Both the position numbers and the translations under genes were made by a program. Below, piece after piece: positions 48,883-62,035 of a stretch of 64,000 bases of DNA; position 1 is the first letter of the stretch, and each line of letters begins with the position of its first letter. Under the pieces are notes generated by a model. That model was not told the origin of the DNA. It worked only from the letters and a program-made list of their open reading frames with translations, and searched no databases. This stretch comes from Toxoplasma gondii ME49 (lineage: Eukaryota > Apicomplexa > Conoidasida > Eucoccidiorida > Sarcocystidae): assembly GCF_000006565.2 (NCBI RefSeq), contig NC_031478.1, positions 1,595,874 to 1,659,873 on the forward strand, read 5' to 3'.

Positions 48883-49473
48883 CTACTTTGTGACACTGTC
48901 CATTCGGGGAATGGCGGCAACCATGCGACTGCAGAACTCCTGGGCTTCCTGGATGTATGGGGAGACACATGCGCACACGGGAGCTGCGCACATCTTCTTG
49001 ACGAACGAAAAGCCAAAGGCAATCCAGACAACACAGAAAACGAGGAAGCACATGGAGAAAAACGACGAGACGTACCCGACAGCCCACGTTAGTACGCAGC
49101 ACTTGGCCGTGTACATGGCATCCTTCCACAACAACACATCTCGCACTGACTCCAGGACGCAGTTAACGTTCTCGTAGCAGCGGCCAACCATTCCGCTGAG
49201 TGTACTTCGACTCACGATTTCAACGGGGCCTTCGCCAAACGAGGGCGCAAGGTCGAGGACGCGAAACAGGAATCCCGCAGCAAACGGCACCATCAGGAAG
49301 TAGCAACTAACGGAGAGAAGTGATTTACCCAGAACAAATACAAAGAAGTAAAGCAAATTGATTCCCAGAAAGAGCGATCCCGCCGTGGTTGGGTTTTCCC
49401 ACGACAGTAATCGAGCCACTGCACACTCGTATTCCCTTGTAGGGGAACTCGAACCAGCGCTAATTTTCGACAT
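48883..49473 (-). CDS. Reticulon-domain protein
   Basis: An ER membrane protein of the kind that bends membrane into tubules by inserting two hairpins. The frame from ATG 49473 gives 196 residues, intronless, matching almost exactly a stand-alone reticulon homology domain. It opens MSKISAGSSSPTREYECAV, then the family start RLLSWENPTTAGSLF. The first long hydrophobic hairpin is about residues 32-75 (LYFFVFVLGKSLLSVSCYFL and onward), followed by a hydrophilic loop of about 60 residues. Before the second hairpin comes DVLLWKDAMYTAKCCVLTW, then the hairpin through FCVVWIAFGFSF, and last a short amphipathic tail (SPYIQEAQEFCSRMVAAIPRM). The frame stays open upstream to 49647, but the reticulon start and the weak composition upstream favour 49473. 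It ends DSVTK with no dilysine signal. Convergent with the SNF2-family gene. Confidence 0.85.
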   Translation of the reverse strand: MSKISAGSSSPTREYECAVARLLSWENPTTAGSLFLGINLLYFFVFVLGKSLLSVSCYFLMVPFAAGFLFRVLDLAPSFGEGPVEIVSRSTLSGMVGRCYENVNCVLESVRDVLLWKDAMYTAKCCVLTWAVGYVSSFFSMCFLVFCVVWIAFGFSFVKKMCAAPVCACVSPYIQEAQEFCSRMVAAIPRMDSVTK

Positions 49474-52400
49474 GGTGTGTGGTGGAAGACGGAAGGCGGC
49501 AATGCGAAACGGGGGAATCCCAGAATCGAAAGTGCTTGAAACGTGCTTGCACAATAAAGGACCGCGTTGAAAGACTGACGCCTGCGACTGAAGTCCCGTT
49601 CGTCCCTCGAGCGCAGCGTTCAAAAAAACGCTGTCCAATGAAGACACGTAAACTACCCCTACCTAGAAAACTCTCACAAACACGGTTTGCATATCCCTTT
49701 ATACAGTAAACGCGAAGAGAATAGACGGGCGCACAGAGGATGGAAGTGTTGCTTGCAAGCAGTCTGGTCGGAGAACTCGCAAGTGCTACGCCAAAAGTGA
49801 GCAACCTCCCAAAAAAGCGCTTACCACAGTCGGAAGCATGTGTGTGCGGAAGATTCCAGAGACACGGAACGGGGAATCCTCGACAGGAGCAGCGCTCTTC
49901 TAAGACAGAGCCAAAGCACTCTGCACACGTACCACACAACAAAAGTCTTTCGGACCACTTCTCTTCCCGCAGAAGTGACCTGCTCACTAGCGCTGAAAGC
50001 CGGGGAACAACAGGTGAGGGAGAACGATTTTGCACGATACCGCCACGCTGAACCTCTTGCTGCTGTTCGTCTCTTTTTCACGACCGACCACACACTTCGA
50101 TTAACGCTGAAAGTGCCTCGACGACTGTGGGTAGCGCCGCCAGCGATCCACGCCCGCTTTGCTGGCACCCCGTAAAGTCTCATGCAGGTCACTTCCTCAC
50201 ACACGTACCAGGAAAATACGAAACTGAAGGTTCCATTGGTTTTGTGCGCAACATTAAAAACTGTGCAACCAAAAAGATATGGAGGAAAACCCACAGAAGC
50301 AATGTGTGCTAACACCGTGTGTCTCTCGACGCCCTCGGTCCCCTTCCACGTACTAGCCCTGAAATCGAGCTACAACGCCACTAGGTCGTCGCCTTAAACT
50401 TCAGAAAAGTTCAAGGGTGCCAGAATGTATTCCTTAACGGTGGACTTTCCATGTACCAGTTCACTGTGACATGCCGTGCAGAAGCGGTTGAGGCGTCGTT
50501 GTGTAGGTAGGTGCGTAGTGACGAATAGTTCAATAGTTCGCGCCACGACTGTATCGCCTTCCCCCGGACCGATGAAGTGAGACGCGTGCGTAAGACACAT
50601 TTTGAGGAGCCTGACAGCCGATGGCTTCGCTCAAATCTAGCGATTGTGGGGTAGCATGAAATCGGGGATCTTCATGAGATACCAAGGATTATCTAGTCTT
50701 ACCACAGCTGCGTTCAGCAAATGTCCACAAAGAAATTCAGCAATGTGGAACCGCCACGTCGTATTTGCCGCCGCTAACGTGTTGGTACATACAGTCTCTT
50801 TCCACAGCCAGCATCGACGATAGAAACTATTGTTACGTGAAATGGTACTCCACTAACTGTTGGTGGAAACTCGCTTCAGGTTCCTTATAGGCGACCTCAG
50901 GAAGAAACTCCGGCGATTCCGGCAAACAGCCGCTCGCATACAGTGACGGTGTATCGATGAAGCTAGTCATAATCGTCTGCCCAGATACTCGAAGAAGCCA
51001 GTTTTTTCGTTCCAGTGGGCATGGAAAGTGTTGGCCATCAAGTGTCCACTTATGATCTTTGCCTCGTAAGAGTAAATCGATAATGGAGGACAGTCCAATG
51101 GCATACAGAGGGGGGACGCAGGGTGCGCGACGCTTTTATAACTGCATGGAATGTCGGCGGAAGCGAACCTACGACCGCAAAATCGACGTCAGATACTCTT
51201 CTGGCACAGTCAAAATACTGGAACGTTTCTGCGTGGTGACGGTTTTTTAACGGCCGATGGTGTCTTCGAACCCGAGGGCGAGGCGCATCTGTACCCGTGT
51301 TTAGCGCCCAGTGTAAAACCCCGAACTCTTCTCAGAATACCGTACATGTCCCCCCGCGCTCGTTTGAAACAAATGCTCCGGGAGACACACACACTCCCAA
51401 CGATGGTTTAGGACTTCGGTCTAAGCTATGGTGACAGAAATCGTAAGAAAAGGACTATTGCTCATCTCCGTAATTGGCTGACGGTGTTGCGCATCAGGCG
51501 GAGGAACGGACACGGCACATACTACACGCCGCCGTCGTCGTGTGTTTGGCGTCCCACCCAGAGCAGGTGCGTTTAGTGGGTCGCCAGCTGTTCCTGATAG
51601 CTACTTTCAGTTCACAAGCAGTTCCTGTTTGCTTACGTTTTCTGTCTAATCCACGTCAACTAATCCGGAGGCACCGCACACTACGATCGGAGGAACCCAG
51701 CGCTGCGGTGTGCTGCGGACGGTTACTAACGCTAGTGAACCTGCAATGTACCCAGTATGGATATCACGGTGCAATATCCACAGTGTTTCACTCGTGTTTT
51801 TGCGCATTGTTGCAATTCACCCGAGGTTATGGAAATCCTTACCATTTTTCATTTATCCAGGGGTCCGCCGTTCGGGAGTTTCACAAGGGATCGGGCTAAT
51901 CAAGCGTGAGTCAAGCGCGCCTGCGTCACACGATGCCAGTTTTCCCAGAATTTTCGGCGCCGCGTAGTTGCCTTCGGAATTTCATTTGATTCTCAATTAA
52001 CATCTGAAAACACTGTTCCATGCTTGACCGTTTATTTGTACCCGGGCATCTGCCTGTACCATCTACAATCGAAGTGTCAAGTGGTCGCACTGGCCAGTCA
52101 TCTTGTCGCCACGAAGAACCCACTGGTCTCTAGCCTGTTGCGTCCAGCTTTTCCTCTTGCTCGGTGGTACATTGCACTGAAGGTATTGGCCGTCACATGT
52201 TTGTGTGTGGCGAGCATAGGAAGGATCACCTTTTAGCATCGGGGCAAGGATGATTTCTCCGGTTGCGTCGGTGTTTTCAACAATGCCCCATTGGAAACAG
52301 GGTGCCAGGCTGCACGCGCCGGGGGGCCGGTTTACTTTCGCAGCGAGGATCTATCTTTTTCTTCTTCTTTCTGTAAGTTCCTGGTCCTTCATTTGTCAAT

Positions 52401-54085
52401 CCCGAACGCATTAGTTGCACGCAGGAGCGTCATAGCTGAGGCTTAATGCGACTGCCTTTTGTGGACAGTTTCTATCGATGAGCTGGCTGGCCGATTGAGA
52501 TGGGGAAACATAATTAGCAGGATAGCAGACTGCAGAGAGAAAACCCTCCAGCATTCGGCGCGTCATCTATGCTTAAGGCCGCAAACTCAAGACCTGCTGC
52601 TATGAATGTCCTCTTCGCACGCGTGTAACAGTGGACCCCTTTGTACAACAGGGGGACACTGAATCCCTTCTTTGGGTGCACTCTATCCGCTGTTGCAGTA
52701 TTGTCTTCGAACTAATACTGATTTCCAATTGTCGGCTTCTTTGCCCCTACCACTCTTTTGTTGTGGTGCTATCACTGCTTATGTCTGAGTCAGGGCAGGT
52801 TCACGGTGCAGGAACGGGCAGCCAAAATGTAGTACTCTACCCTTACAAGATAGCAGACTGGAAATGCCGGCCGATTTATTCCCACTACGGTTATACGTGC
52901 ACTTTAGATGAACTCGTGGCTCCTTCTTACCCCGCTGAATCGAGCCGACAGAAGCGATTTTGACAGGTCAGCGTAGATTGCACGTGTTTGCAGTTTTTTC
53001 AGGGAGTGCCCGTCAGCTGTTCCGCTCGGTGGCATGTACGTTTCTTCGGTAACAGGCGGGCTGTATGTTTCTCCAGACACCGTGCCTTTGTGTCGACAAG
53101 GCGTGGTGCGTCTATGCTAGACGTACCGGCTCCGCCGGTGCATGGCACGAATTGATTGTCCGTGCTCAGTCTGCTTACCGGTTTTTTTCAAAAATTGTGT
53201 GTTTTCTTACGCAGTGTTTGGGCTTCTCGTGCTCAGGCGAGATCGCTAACGGAAAAGGGACGGATACTACTCCAGGTACACAGTCCGGGGGGAGTGACGT
53301 GTACTCTCGTTTGTCCGGTTGTGCAAAGAACATCGCCACCATAGGGCCCGTTTAGTCAAAAACACCACTAGATTCATTCCGCTCGTCTTCAGTACGTCCG
53401 ATTTCTCGGCGTCCTCGTACTTTCATCATGTGTAATGCCTTCCTGAAAAGACCTAGGGCACGCTTGACGACGGCCGATGCAATTCGTGCTGACTCCTCCA
53501 GAGCGGTAAAATATGTGGCGCTGTGTCCGTCTAGAGAAACCGTTAAAACACGCTTTGAGATGCTGGATAAGGTTGTTTCCGGCTGGTGCGCATCCTTTTT
53601 TGGCCAACCGTTGTCCCGTGCATGAGAAGTTAATAATCAGGTACTACGCTATTCGTACCATGCGATGCGTGGGAGGGGTCATTAAAAGCAGGTACAGTTC
53701 CTGTACAAATGATGTTCGATACAGAACTCTACTGCTCAATTCTAATAAACAGAGACAATACACTATCTGGGTCATTCTGCAAATAGCTCCAGTGAAGAGA
53801 TACAGACAAGGACGTTCGTTGTGACTGCTGAATACTACCACTCAACTGGACTGCTTACACAATTTATGGAAATTGAAAGAGCTTTCACGCTCTCGATAGT
53901 GCCAGGCTAGTCGCCGTCCGTGGGATGCTGCTCCTTTCGCACTTGGCTGACAATTTTCGCTGGCAATATCACCAAACAGTACAGAGCGTTCACGAAGCAT
54001 TGCGGCGGTGATGCCCGCTCTTAGCCTTGCTGTGTCTTCGAACTGCAGGACACAGAGCAGACGCAAACATGTGTGGCGTTCGTTA
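49474..54085. other. Long divergent intergenic region with no supported gene
   Basis: About 4.6 kb between two genes that point away from each other. The left end should hold the 5' UTR and promoter of the reticulon gene and the right end that of the peptidase gene. Minus-strand frames at 49460-50315 and plus-strand frames near 51059, 51474, 52631 and 53065 are short and motif-free, and none splices into a neighbour in a way I can support. This is the largest unexplained stretch in the window and could hold a non-coding transcript. Confidence 0.45.
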
Positions 54086-57000
54086 ATGTGGCGTTACACT
54101 GTTGCGGTGTCCGTCTGTTTGTCTGTGGCTCTGCTGTCCTTGCTTGATCCAGCACGCCTAGATCCCCGTACTCTCCCTCGGTACAACCTGAAGCGCCATT
54201 TCCCCTATTCATCGATCTTTGATCCTGCAATCGATAGGGACATCGAAGCGCTCAGCCGCAGGGCCCGAGAGTTCAAGGAGAGATTCAAAGGCACCCTGGA
54301 AACCACCCTTCTGGAGGCGCTCATCAAGCACGAGCAGCTAGATGAAGCTGTGGACTTTGTCGACTACTACATTGCCCTTGTCGCTGCAGTGAACACCACA
54401 AATGAGGAGATTCGCAAGCGAGTGAATCAATTGGAGTCGGCCATAGCCGCTGAGTAAGTCTGTTGCCGTCCTTCAGGGGAGCCAAAAGAGATGGACGTTG
54501 CCACACTGGTGGTTTCGGTGTCAATAGCGTGGAAACTCTAACTAACGTCCTTTCTTTCCCAGCGGTTCTTCCGTTTGCCAGACGGAAGCGGACAGCAGGA
54601 GATCCTGCCGGTTTTCTGAGTGATGTCTTGCTGACCTGCCTGTCCCCTGCTTCTCCTAGATTAAAGGCACACGGCTGTGCGATGGTCAGCCTCTTGACCC
54701 TGCCGCTTTCTTCTCAAACGGCCTGGCTAAAGACACCGGATCTTTTGACCTCGAGCATATCACCCAAACGTGCGCGGTTTAGGGTTACCGTGAACTATCT
54801 TTGGAAGAATAGGCGATGCTTAGTCGTACCATACATATTACGTGCATGAACCCAGTCTGGTTTCGTTAGTCAGTTTTTAGCATTTCAGTCGTGATGGCTG
54901 CGGAGTCTGGGTCTCGCTGCCGCATGTCTGCGCTGGATCGGGGAGCCGCGAGCATGCAGCCGGCGCACCCATGGAATTCCAGTATACGCATGTTCCGCTC
55001 GTGTTCTTTTTTAGTGTGCAGCCTTATAGACTTTTCGTGAATCTAGAGCTTGGGGCAATGCCGGAGGCAGCTCTGCAAAAGCAGATGGCAGCAAATGGCA
55101 ATCTCAGCTTTTATTCCGGCTTTCTTGGCGCGGCACGACGACGCGCGCCTTATGTTCTGTCTGAAGACGTCGAGCGCGCACTCCTTGTTCGGAAGCCCAT
55201 GACTGTGCAAGTTGCCACTGAGTACTACTTCAAGCAACTCGGCGACGCAACCTTCGACATGAACGGCGAGAAGCTGATTTTGTCGATGATCCTCGCGTTC
55301 ATTATGGACAACAGCCAAGAGAAGCGCTGGGCCGCGCAGAAGGCTGTGAAGCAGTACGTCCTCCTGGAAGTCATTGGCAAAGGAAATCCTTCGTGGGGAT
55401 TTTAGATGCGCACGATTAGCTCCAATGGTTGAGTACAAATTTCCTTTCAGACGTACAGGACCTGCGTGTTAGCCGGTTTTTGCAAAGCGCCTCCTTGTTA
55501 CAAGGCGGAATCTAGACGAAACAGCGACTCATGAAAGCACCCAGGAGCTCTCAATCACGCGGAAAGTCCACTTCACGATTGGGTGGTGAGAATGATAATG
55601 CATGTAACATTTAGCCCATAGCGACGAGGCGACCCCAGGCAGCGTTTTCATGCTGTGTTCCTGACAAAGGCATCACCTATTGGACGGGCGAGTTTCCTTG
55701 TTGTGCTTTTCTCCAGAGGTCTCGAACGGCACAAGATCACCAACTTTGCAGCGCTCAGTTTAAACGTTGTGGCGGGGTCGTGGCACATGGAGAGAAAGGA
55801 GAGAGGTTACGAGGTACAGTCGGAACACAGCGAGATTACGTCTGGCCTCTGTGTGGTGCAGTAATCGTACAGAGGTAGTGCGGATAGGCCGCCTTCACAA
55901 ATGCTGCGACTCTGGGTCGAGACGAGAGACGGCGGCGGAATTGCGAGTGCCAGATTTACGTTAAGACTTCGCACTCACAGCGTGCTGGGAGGCCTGAGGC
56001 GTTCCTCTATTCCCGCGTCAGTACGCACTCGGCAGCCCTTTCTGTGCGCATGCGGGTGTTGTCTGTAGAGGCTGCGGTCGTCCCGGAACGTCGCCAACAA
56101 TGTGTCTGACAAAACAATTGACGCGCTCATCCACGCAGGGGAGACTGTCGCAGTGTCGTTGACGAAGCGGTACTTCAAGTTGAAAAAGAAAATTCTCAAG
56201 AACCGGGCTGGAGTGGAGGTAGGCGAACCCGCGCACTCACATCTGAGAGTCCCCACCTTACGTTCGCGGTGGATGTAAAAGTGGATTTGCGTTTCAGACG
56301 TTCCTTTGTCATCCGGCGCTTTTGTTGCTCGGAGGATGCGAAACACGTACAACCTGACGCCAGCGGAATCACCGCTTGACGTGGAACAGTTACATGGAAA
56401 GAGGCGTTACGTCCGTTGTTGCTTCGTCGTTGCCACAGGTGGCTCTTCTTCGGCTTTTGCTTCTTGATGGTGGCACGAACGCCGATGAAAAGAGACAGAC
56501 TGTCTCGTGCGATCGTCGCGTTTTTGCGATGCACCATCCGTTGACTATCGTCATCTCTGCGTAGAATGGAATGCCCACAAACGGACCCCATCATGGAATG
56601 CCAACCTACAGGCCTTCCGTTTCCTTGCACGCTGCGCTCCAGGTTTTCGACTTCGCTGATCGGCTAGCTCCATTGCCCCTCAAATCCAGCGATCGCCTTT
56701 ACGACTGGAAAGAATCAACGAGAATCGTCCGAGATGCGTACAAGTCCTTCTCGCCGACCATGGCCCTGATGTTCGACAAACTGCTTGAGGAAGAGAGGAT
56801 TGACGCCCCTGCCGTTCCAGGAAAACGCACGCCAGCATGCTACTTGGGCACACCGACAACAGGCCCCTTCATCATTCTCGAGCATGTTGGACAACCCCGT
56901 TGTGTGGAAACTCTCGCTCACGAAGCCGGTGAGGGCTAGCGAAGTCTCATGCGACGGTCCCGGGACGGGTCGACCCTTGCACCGCTGGACCGTGTTGAAC

Positions 57001-59294
57001 CAGGCGACGGTGGGTCGGACTGGCAGTGGATTCTCTGGGTATTGGGGACTGAAGGAGACTTCGAAAGAGAGCATGTGACGGTGATCCACGTTCGCGGACA
57101 CGTGTTTTGCACCCCCAGGTGTATATCTGGTGGTTTAAATGTCCCAGCTCGGATGAATGTAGACCGTCTTTACCTTCATGTCGAATCTTCCTAGGATCTC
57201 TTACATACAGAAGAGAAATACCATCTAGAGGGAAATGTGAAAGTTGACTGCTAACCTTCACACCACTTAATCATTCTGATTTACTGAACGAACGGGTTTT
57301 GTTGAGATGCGCAGCTCATCACGTTTCCTGTTGCCCCTCTGCAGGCCACGCAATCCATTCCATGTTGTCCTACGAGCAAGGAAACCTGCAGCTCGCACCG
57401 CCCCTGACGATTGCAGAAATGGCGAGCCTCATGGGAGAGAGAATAGTATTCAATGACTTGTTGCGCCGGACGACGGATCCTGAGGAGCGCCTTTCTCATC
57501 TGCTTCGCTATCTAGATGGATGGACTAGCACTGTTACTCGGCAGCTTATGTTCGATGACTTCGAGGTCAGTGATGCGCGCAGAGTGAGACAAGAACAGAA
57601 ACAAAGTACTCATAAACGAGAGGTGGACACCGTTGTCAGGCAGCATTGTGAGACACATGAGTCCGACGACAAGGAGTCGCAGACCGTCTCAACCTGTTGG
57701 AACAAGCCGGAGGGGCATAGAAGAGCGCACCATTGGGAACTGCGTGGCTGCGACTTTAGGATGCGTACTTCAATATCCTCTTGGTCGGCAGCCGGCATTC
57801 TACCAGCTTTGGGGTTGAATAAATACAGTATTTCACGTGATAACCACGGCTTGCCACCGGCCGCATGGAGGCTGAAAGGACTGCTGCATTTTCGAACAGC
57901 GTACGCTTTCTCAGAATCGCTAGCGAAGACGCGATGGTGTGTACGCTCCACAGTGCTGTTGTGTTTTCCGTGTCGCTGCAGAGAAGAGTGCATGATGCCC
58001 GCGCACAAGGGACAATACCGGATGGCGCATTCACAACAATGTGGAAGGAGTCACTTGAGTAGGTTGCACGCCGCGTGTTTGGTGTATTTTGAACGGCAGA
58101 TAACGAGAATTGACGCAGAAAGTGGGAGAAAAATACATTAGCGAGTAAGCTGACAGCAGATCGAGTGCGCTAGCGCATATTCGGTAATAAAAGGTAATAA
58201 GCATAGAAGGCTTTAAGTGAAGAAGCTCTAAGGCATTTCGCGTTCTGCGCAGGTCGCACAACTGCCTCCGGCGTGTGCACAAGGCTGGGCCGCGCCGGTG
58301 GCACCAGCATGTGCCCCTCGGCACTCAAGGCCCCCGGTTAATACTGTGGATATGTTTCTTCGTTCGAGCTCAGTGCAGGAAATCTAATTCCGGCAATGCA
58401 ACAACGGCGACTTCTAGAGTTGTGGCGTCCGAAGTAACAGATTTCTCAGATCGAGTCGTGTCAGGGACTGGTCTGGAATAATCACTCCCGCTTCGGTGTC
58501 AGTGGGAGGAGTTAGGCTTCACTGGTTGTTGAATTCTGCTTTCTGAAACGGTGTACCTGAACAGGAAGTACTTTGGTGCTGAAGGCGAGGTGTTTGACTC
58601 CTATGCGAACTCAGAGGCGGATTGGGCCCGCATTCCACACTTTCATAATACGCCCTTCTATGTCTACGCGTACGCGTTCTCCGACCTTGCCGTGGGCTCT
58701 CTCTACCGCGTGTACAAGGCACACCCCGAAGGCTTCGAACAGAAATACCTTGACATTTTGCGGTCAGGAAATAAAAAGAGCTTCGAGGAGATCATGAAGC
58801 CTTTCGGTCTGAACCCGTCGGCTGAGACATTCTGGGCTGACGCTGTGGAAGCTACAGGAGGTGAGGACAGACTCCTAGCTCATCTGGGAGGGGGTACGTT
58901 GTGCGGTACAACAACTCGAGAAGAGATATTTCAGGGAGCCATGTGGTCGTGGTAATCAGTTCTTCTTAAATATGTTCTGACTGGTGCCCTGCGGGAGGCG
59001 CGAAAGGGAGGCAGCAACGCAGCTTTGTGTCGAGTACGAGAATAGCGGTTCTATCGCCATTGTGTCGGCCTGCTCTCACGGACCTTGAAGCAGTGCAGCT
59101 TGCCAGGCGATACCATTTTTGGGTCGAATGGCGTCTTAGTCTGCACACTTTCAAACGCGGCTAGTTATGAGCGAAACTGCTTGCTCGAGAAATTCACGTC
59201 TCCTGTTTGCCGCAAAACTTTCGGATCCTTTTTTCTGCCAGGAACGGTAATCGACGAGGCCGAGTCCCTTGCCCTCAAGCTGGGCTTTGTCTGA
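54086..59294 (+). CDS. M3B-family zinc metallopeptidase (oligoendopeptidase F-like) with signal sequence
   Basis: A zinc oligopeptidase that degrades short peptides in this family. Nine exons join in phase: 54086-54453, 55015-55353, 55717-55813, 56069-56218, 56643-56928, 57345-57565, 57982-58058, 58565-58860 and 59242-59294, giving 628 residues, the usual size of PepF proteins. The site is complete: HEAGH (His411, Glu412, His415), split by the intron after 56928, and a third ligand Glu438 in TIAEMAS, 27 residues after His411. Other family features are SEDVERALL, GKRTPACYLG, RRVHDARAQGTIPDG, KYFGAEG and IPHFHNTPFYVYAYAF (residues 536-551). The N-terminus MWRYTVAVSVCLSVALLSLL is a signal peptide or anchor, so the enzyme enters the secretory pathway; an alternative ATG at 54011 adds 25 residues. 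Final compartment is unknown. The acceptor of exon 2 (TTTTTTAG at 55014) was chosen because it alone keeps phase. Confidence 0.92.
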
Positions 59295-60280
59295 TAAACG
59301 TCCGATGTTCTCCATCGACAACGCCTGTCGGCGAACAACCTGATACTGCATGTTGAGACAGTGACGAGATGTGTAAGCATTTCGTTTAGGTGGAAACGAC
59401 TTTTTTCACGGATGAACAACAAAAACAATGTTGCGTCATACCATCCTCACCGTCGTGAGGCGTCTGCTTGCAACGCTGGTTTTAGTTCTGTAGTCGGCGG
59501 TGGTAAGAGGGTGCAATGCAACATCGTTCTGGTTGTAGTAACCGTCTACGATGAGCCCATGCTACCACAGTGGAATCGCGTCTTCGTTTCTACTCGCCCG
59601 ACGTTTTATCACAATTGTCTACATGACTGTTTTTGCTGGTTCCACATTGAGCATCCCGGTGGCGAACTGTGCCCCATCAAGTGATGTCTACGAGTTCGTC
59701 GTTTCCGCTGTTTCCTTGACCTGGATAACAGTGGCTCTGGATACAGAATTCCACTTCTTACGTCATTGTTTGTCCACATACAGGGCAACTAGTGTAGCTC
59801 GGGGTGATTGGGAAACGTGGCTGGGCCACTTCGACGATTGAAGCCTACTGCAGCTACCAACCTATCTTGTAGAAGCGTAACCTAGCTTTACACGGCATCA
59901 CTGGGCCACTTGTTGACTGCAGAGAATAGACGCTGCAAAGAAAGGTCCATGAGGTCGTCCTCTACTACAGTCTCGCGAACGCTTGTGCAAGTCCGAGACT
60001 TCACCGACGCCTGACAGAGGAGCATGCAGCGTAGCAATATATATACATGCCTTCCTTTAGCTGGCTCCTTTAAAGTTCAGTGGTGTACCGTGACACTCCG
60101 CACACAAGCGGAAGACCTAGACAGTGTTCTGTAAAGTAGCCGAACGTGTTTGAATACAAATACAAACAGTTACCAGTTTCCCATTGGAAACAAGTCATGA
60201 CAATGGACGATTCGCTGTCAGAATAAAAAACGGGGCCCATTCTACCAGCACATCTGAAGCCTACACGGTTTGTCTCAATT
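59295..60280. other. Convergent intergenic gap
   Basis: About 1 kb between the 3' ends of the peptidase gene and the elongation factor gene. It should contain both 3' UTRs. Frames at 59361-59684 and 59551-59841 (+) have no motif. I see no gene. Confidence 0.6.
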
Positions 60281-62035
60281 TTACAGCTTGTTGAAGGAAA
60301 CGATTTCTGCAGACTGAACGAGGCCGTAAGTTTCTTCGTCCTCGTCTTCTTCCTCGTCATCGCCCTCCTGACGCTTTGCCAACTTTTCGAGCTGCTCCTG
60401 AGTCATGCCAAGTGCCTCGATCTGGTCGACGATTTCGTTCGTGTTCACAATATCATCCAAGATTGTGCAGCAGAGCTGAAAACGAAAGAAAAGAAACCTA
60501 GCAAAAACCTAGAAGTGTTGATTTATAGATACTCATTTCCACTACCGACGACCTGTGCAAAATGTTCTACCAGAAAATAACGGCACAAACGATATGGCTG
60601 GGTACCGCATGTTCAGGCTGCATATGCGCGGTTGTGCATGTTGTCAGCTAGTCAAGCTTCCCGACTCCCGCGGATATTGTTGTCACACTCAGCGAATGCA
60701 AGTGAACACTATTCGATCGCACACACAGACACTGCTGATAAAAGTCACGCGAGACGCACCTGGAGTTTGTACAGTCCAAAGGCAACGGGGACCTTCTTGA
60801 CAGCCTCGCCCCACGTGACACCTTCGATCTTGATCTCCTTGCACAACTTGGAAATCTCATCCAGACTGGTTTCCGCATCTGCGGGCTTGACTTCAATGAC
60901 GAGAGAAGACTTGTTGATCACCTCTTTCTTCTTCTTACCAGCAGCCTCCTTCTTCTTAGACTCTGCAAGCTTCTTCACGGCCTCCTTATCGGCGTCGTCC
61001 TCACCTGTGTGGCGGCACATGAAGGTACACCAAAAAACCCTTTTATCGAACACGGAAAAAAAGACACTGGCGGACGCCCCGTCAAACCAAAGAGCCTACC
61101 CTTTGAGAAAGCCTCACTTTCACGGGCGTCGTTATGGCCCTACAGGAAAGAAGGGGGAAATAAACCACAGGGAAGACTGCGGGAGTAATCATCGATCAAC
61201 ATTCAAGAGGTGGATTTACGGCCTTCGCTAGATGACTGTGAGTGGGGGGTAAGGCATGGAAATTTCTGATGTTCGCACAACACGCACCAGAGATAAATGG
61301 AGGAATGGCCGAGATAAGTGCGTGGTGAAATATTTTTGTGGTGCCGCCCACCACTCGCGGTGATGGACAACCAGAAGAAACTCCATGGAACAGCCCCCAA
61401 AGATGCAGACTCCGACAAAGATACGAGTTCACACTGCAGAGTCTGTTTAGGAAGATAGTACGCTGCTACAGTTTAGAGGGGTTCTTCCCAATGCCGTTCT
61501 CTCTAAAGAAGCCAGTCACGGGGAGTTGACCCTATCAAATCATATGAAAGTTTACACACGACCGCCACGACGTGTCTGATGGCGGGACAATTTCAACTGA
61601 AAGTGCACCTGCGCGCTTCCGTCCCATGGAGGCGGGAACGCGAAGCAGGCTGTTTCACCAAGAAAGAAGACTCTCCTTTCGCCTACTTCCCTGCGCATCT
61701 ATTTATTTAAGAAAAGGGTGCATTTCCTGCGAAAAAAAGCACTTACCAAAAAGATCGATATCGTCGTCGTCTTCCTCCTTCTTCGGCTTCTCGGCGCTCA
61801 GTTCGCCCTTGGGCCACGCCGCCTTCTGAACGGGGGAGAAATGAGAGACGTGACGGTACCACCGGCTGGCGTCAACGAACTTGGTCGCGTTCGGGGCACC
61901 AAGAAGTTTGGAGAAAATGATAGCGTCATCCTGGGTGGCAGAGTATCCAGTGATAAAAGACCGAGACGCGAGATATTCGTTGAGCTTCCCCACGCCAATG
62001 TCGCTCTTCAAGTTTCCAAAGTCAGGAACCACCAT
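60281..62035 (-). CDS. EEF1B: Translation elongation factor 1-beta (eEF1B guanine exchange subunit)
   Basis: Exchanges GDP for GTP on eEF1A in the cytosol. Three minus-strand exons join in phase to 242 residues, a normal family length: 62035-61747, 61004-60760 and 60475-60281. The N-terminal domain has LNEYLASRSFITGYSATQDD and the HVSHF motif. The middle is the acidic linker ending EEDDDDIDLFG, split by intron 1 just after that motif, then a Lys-rich helix. The C-terminal exchange domain carries KSSLVIEVKP, EGVTWGEA, VPVAFGLYKLQ and the end ETYGLVQSAEIVSFNKL. The start MVVPDFGNLKSDIG is the family-typical beginning. The frame stays open upstream to about 62450, without a convincing earlier start. 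Convergent with the peptidase gene. Confidence 0.96.

Noticed and set aside
49460..50315. Minus-strand frames upstream of the reticulon gene as an N-terminal extension or separate gene
   Set aside because: Composition is leader-like, no motif, and the reticulon domain is complete from 49473.
58258..58480. Segment after a TGCGCAG acceptor in the peptidase gene considered as exon 7
   Set aside because: None of its frames matches the family, whereas 57982-58058 gives RRVHDARAQGTIPDG and the correct phase on both sides.
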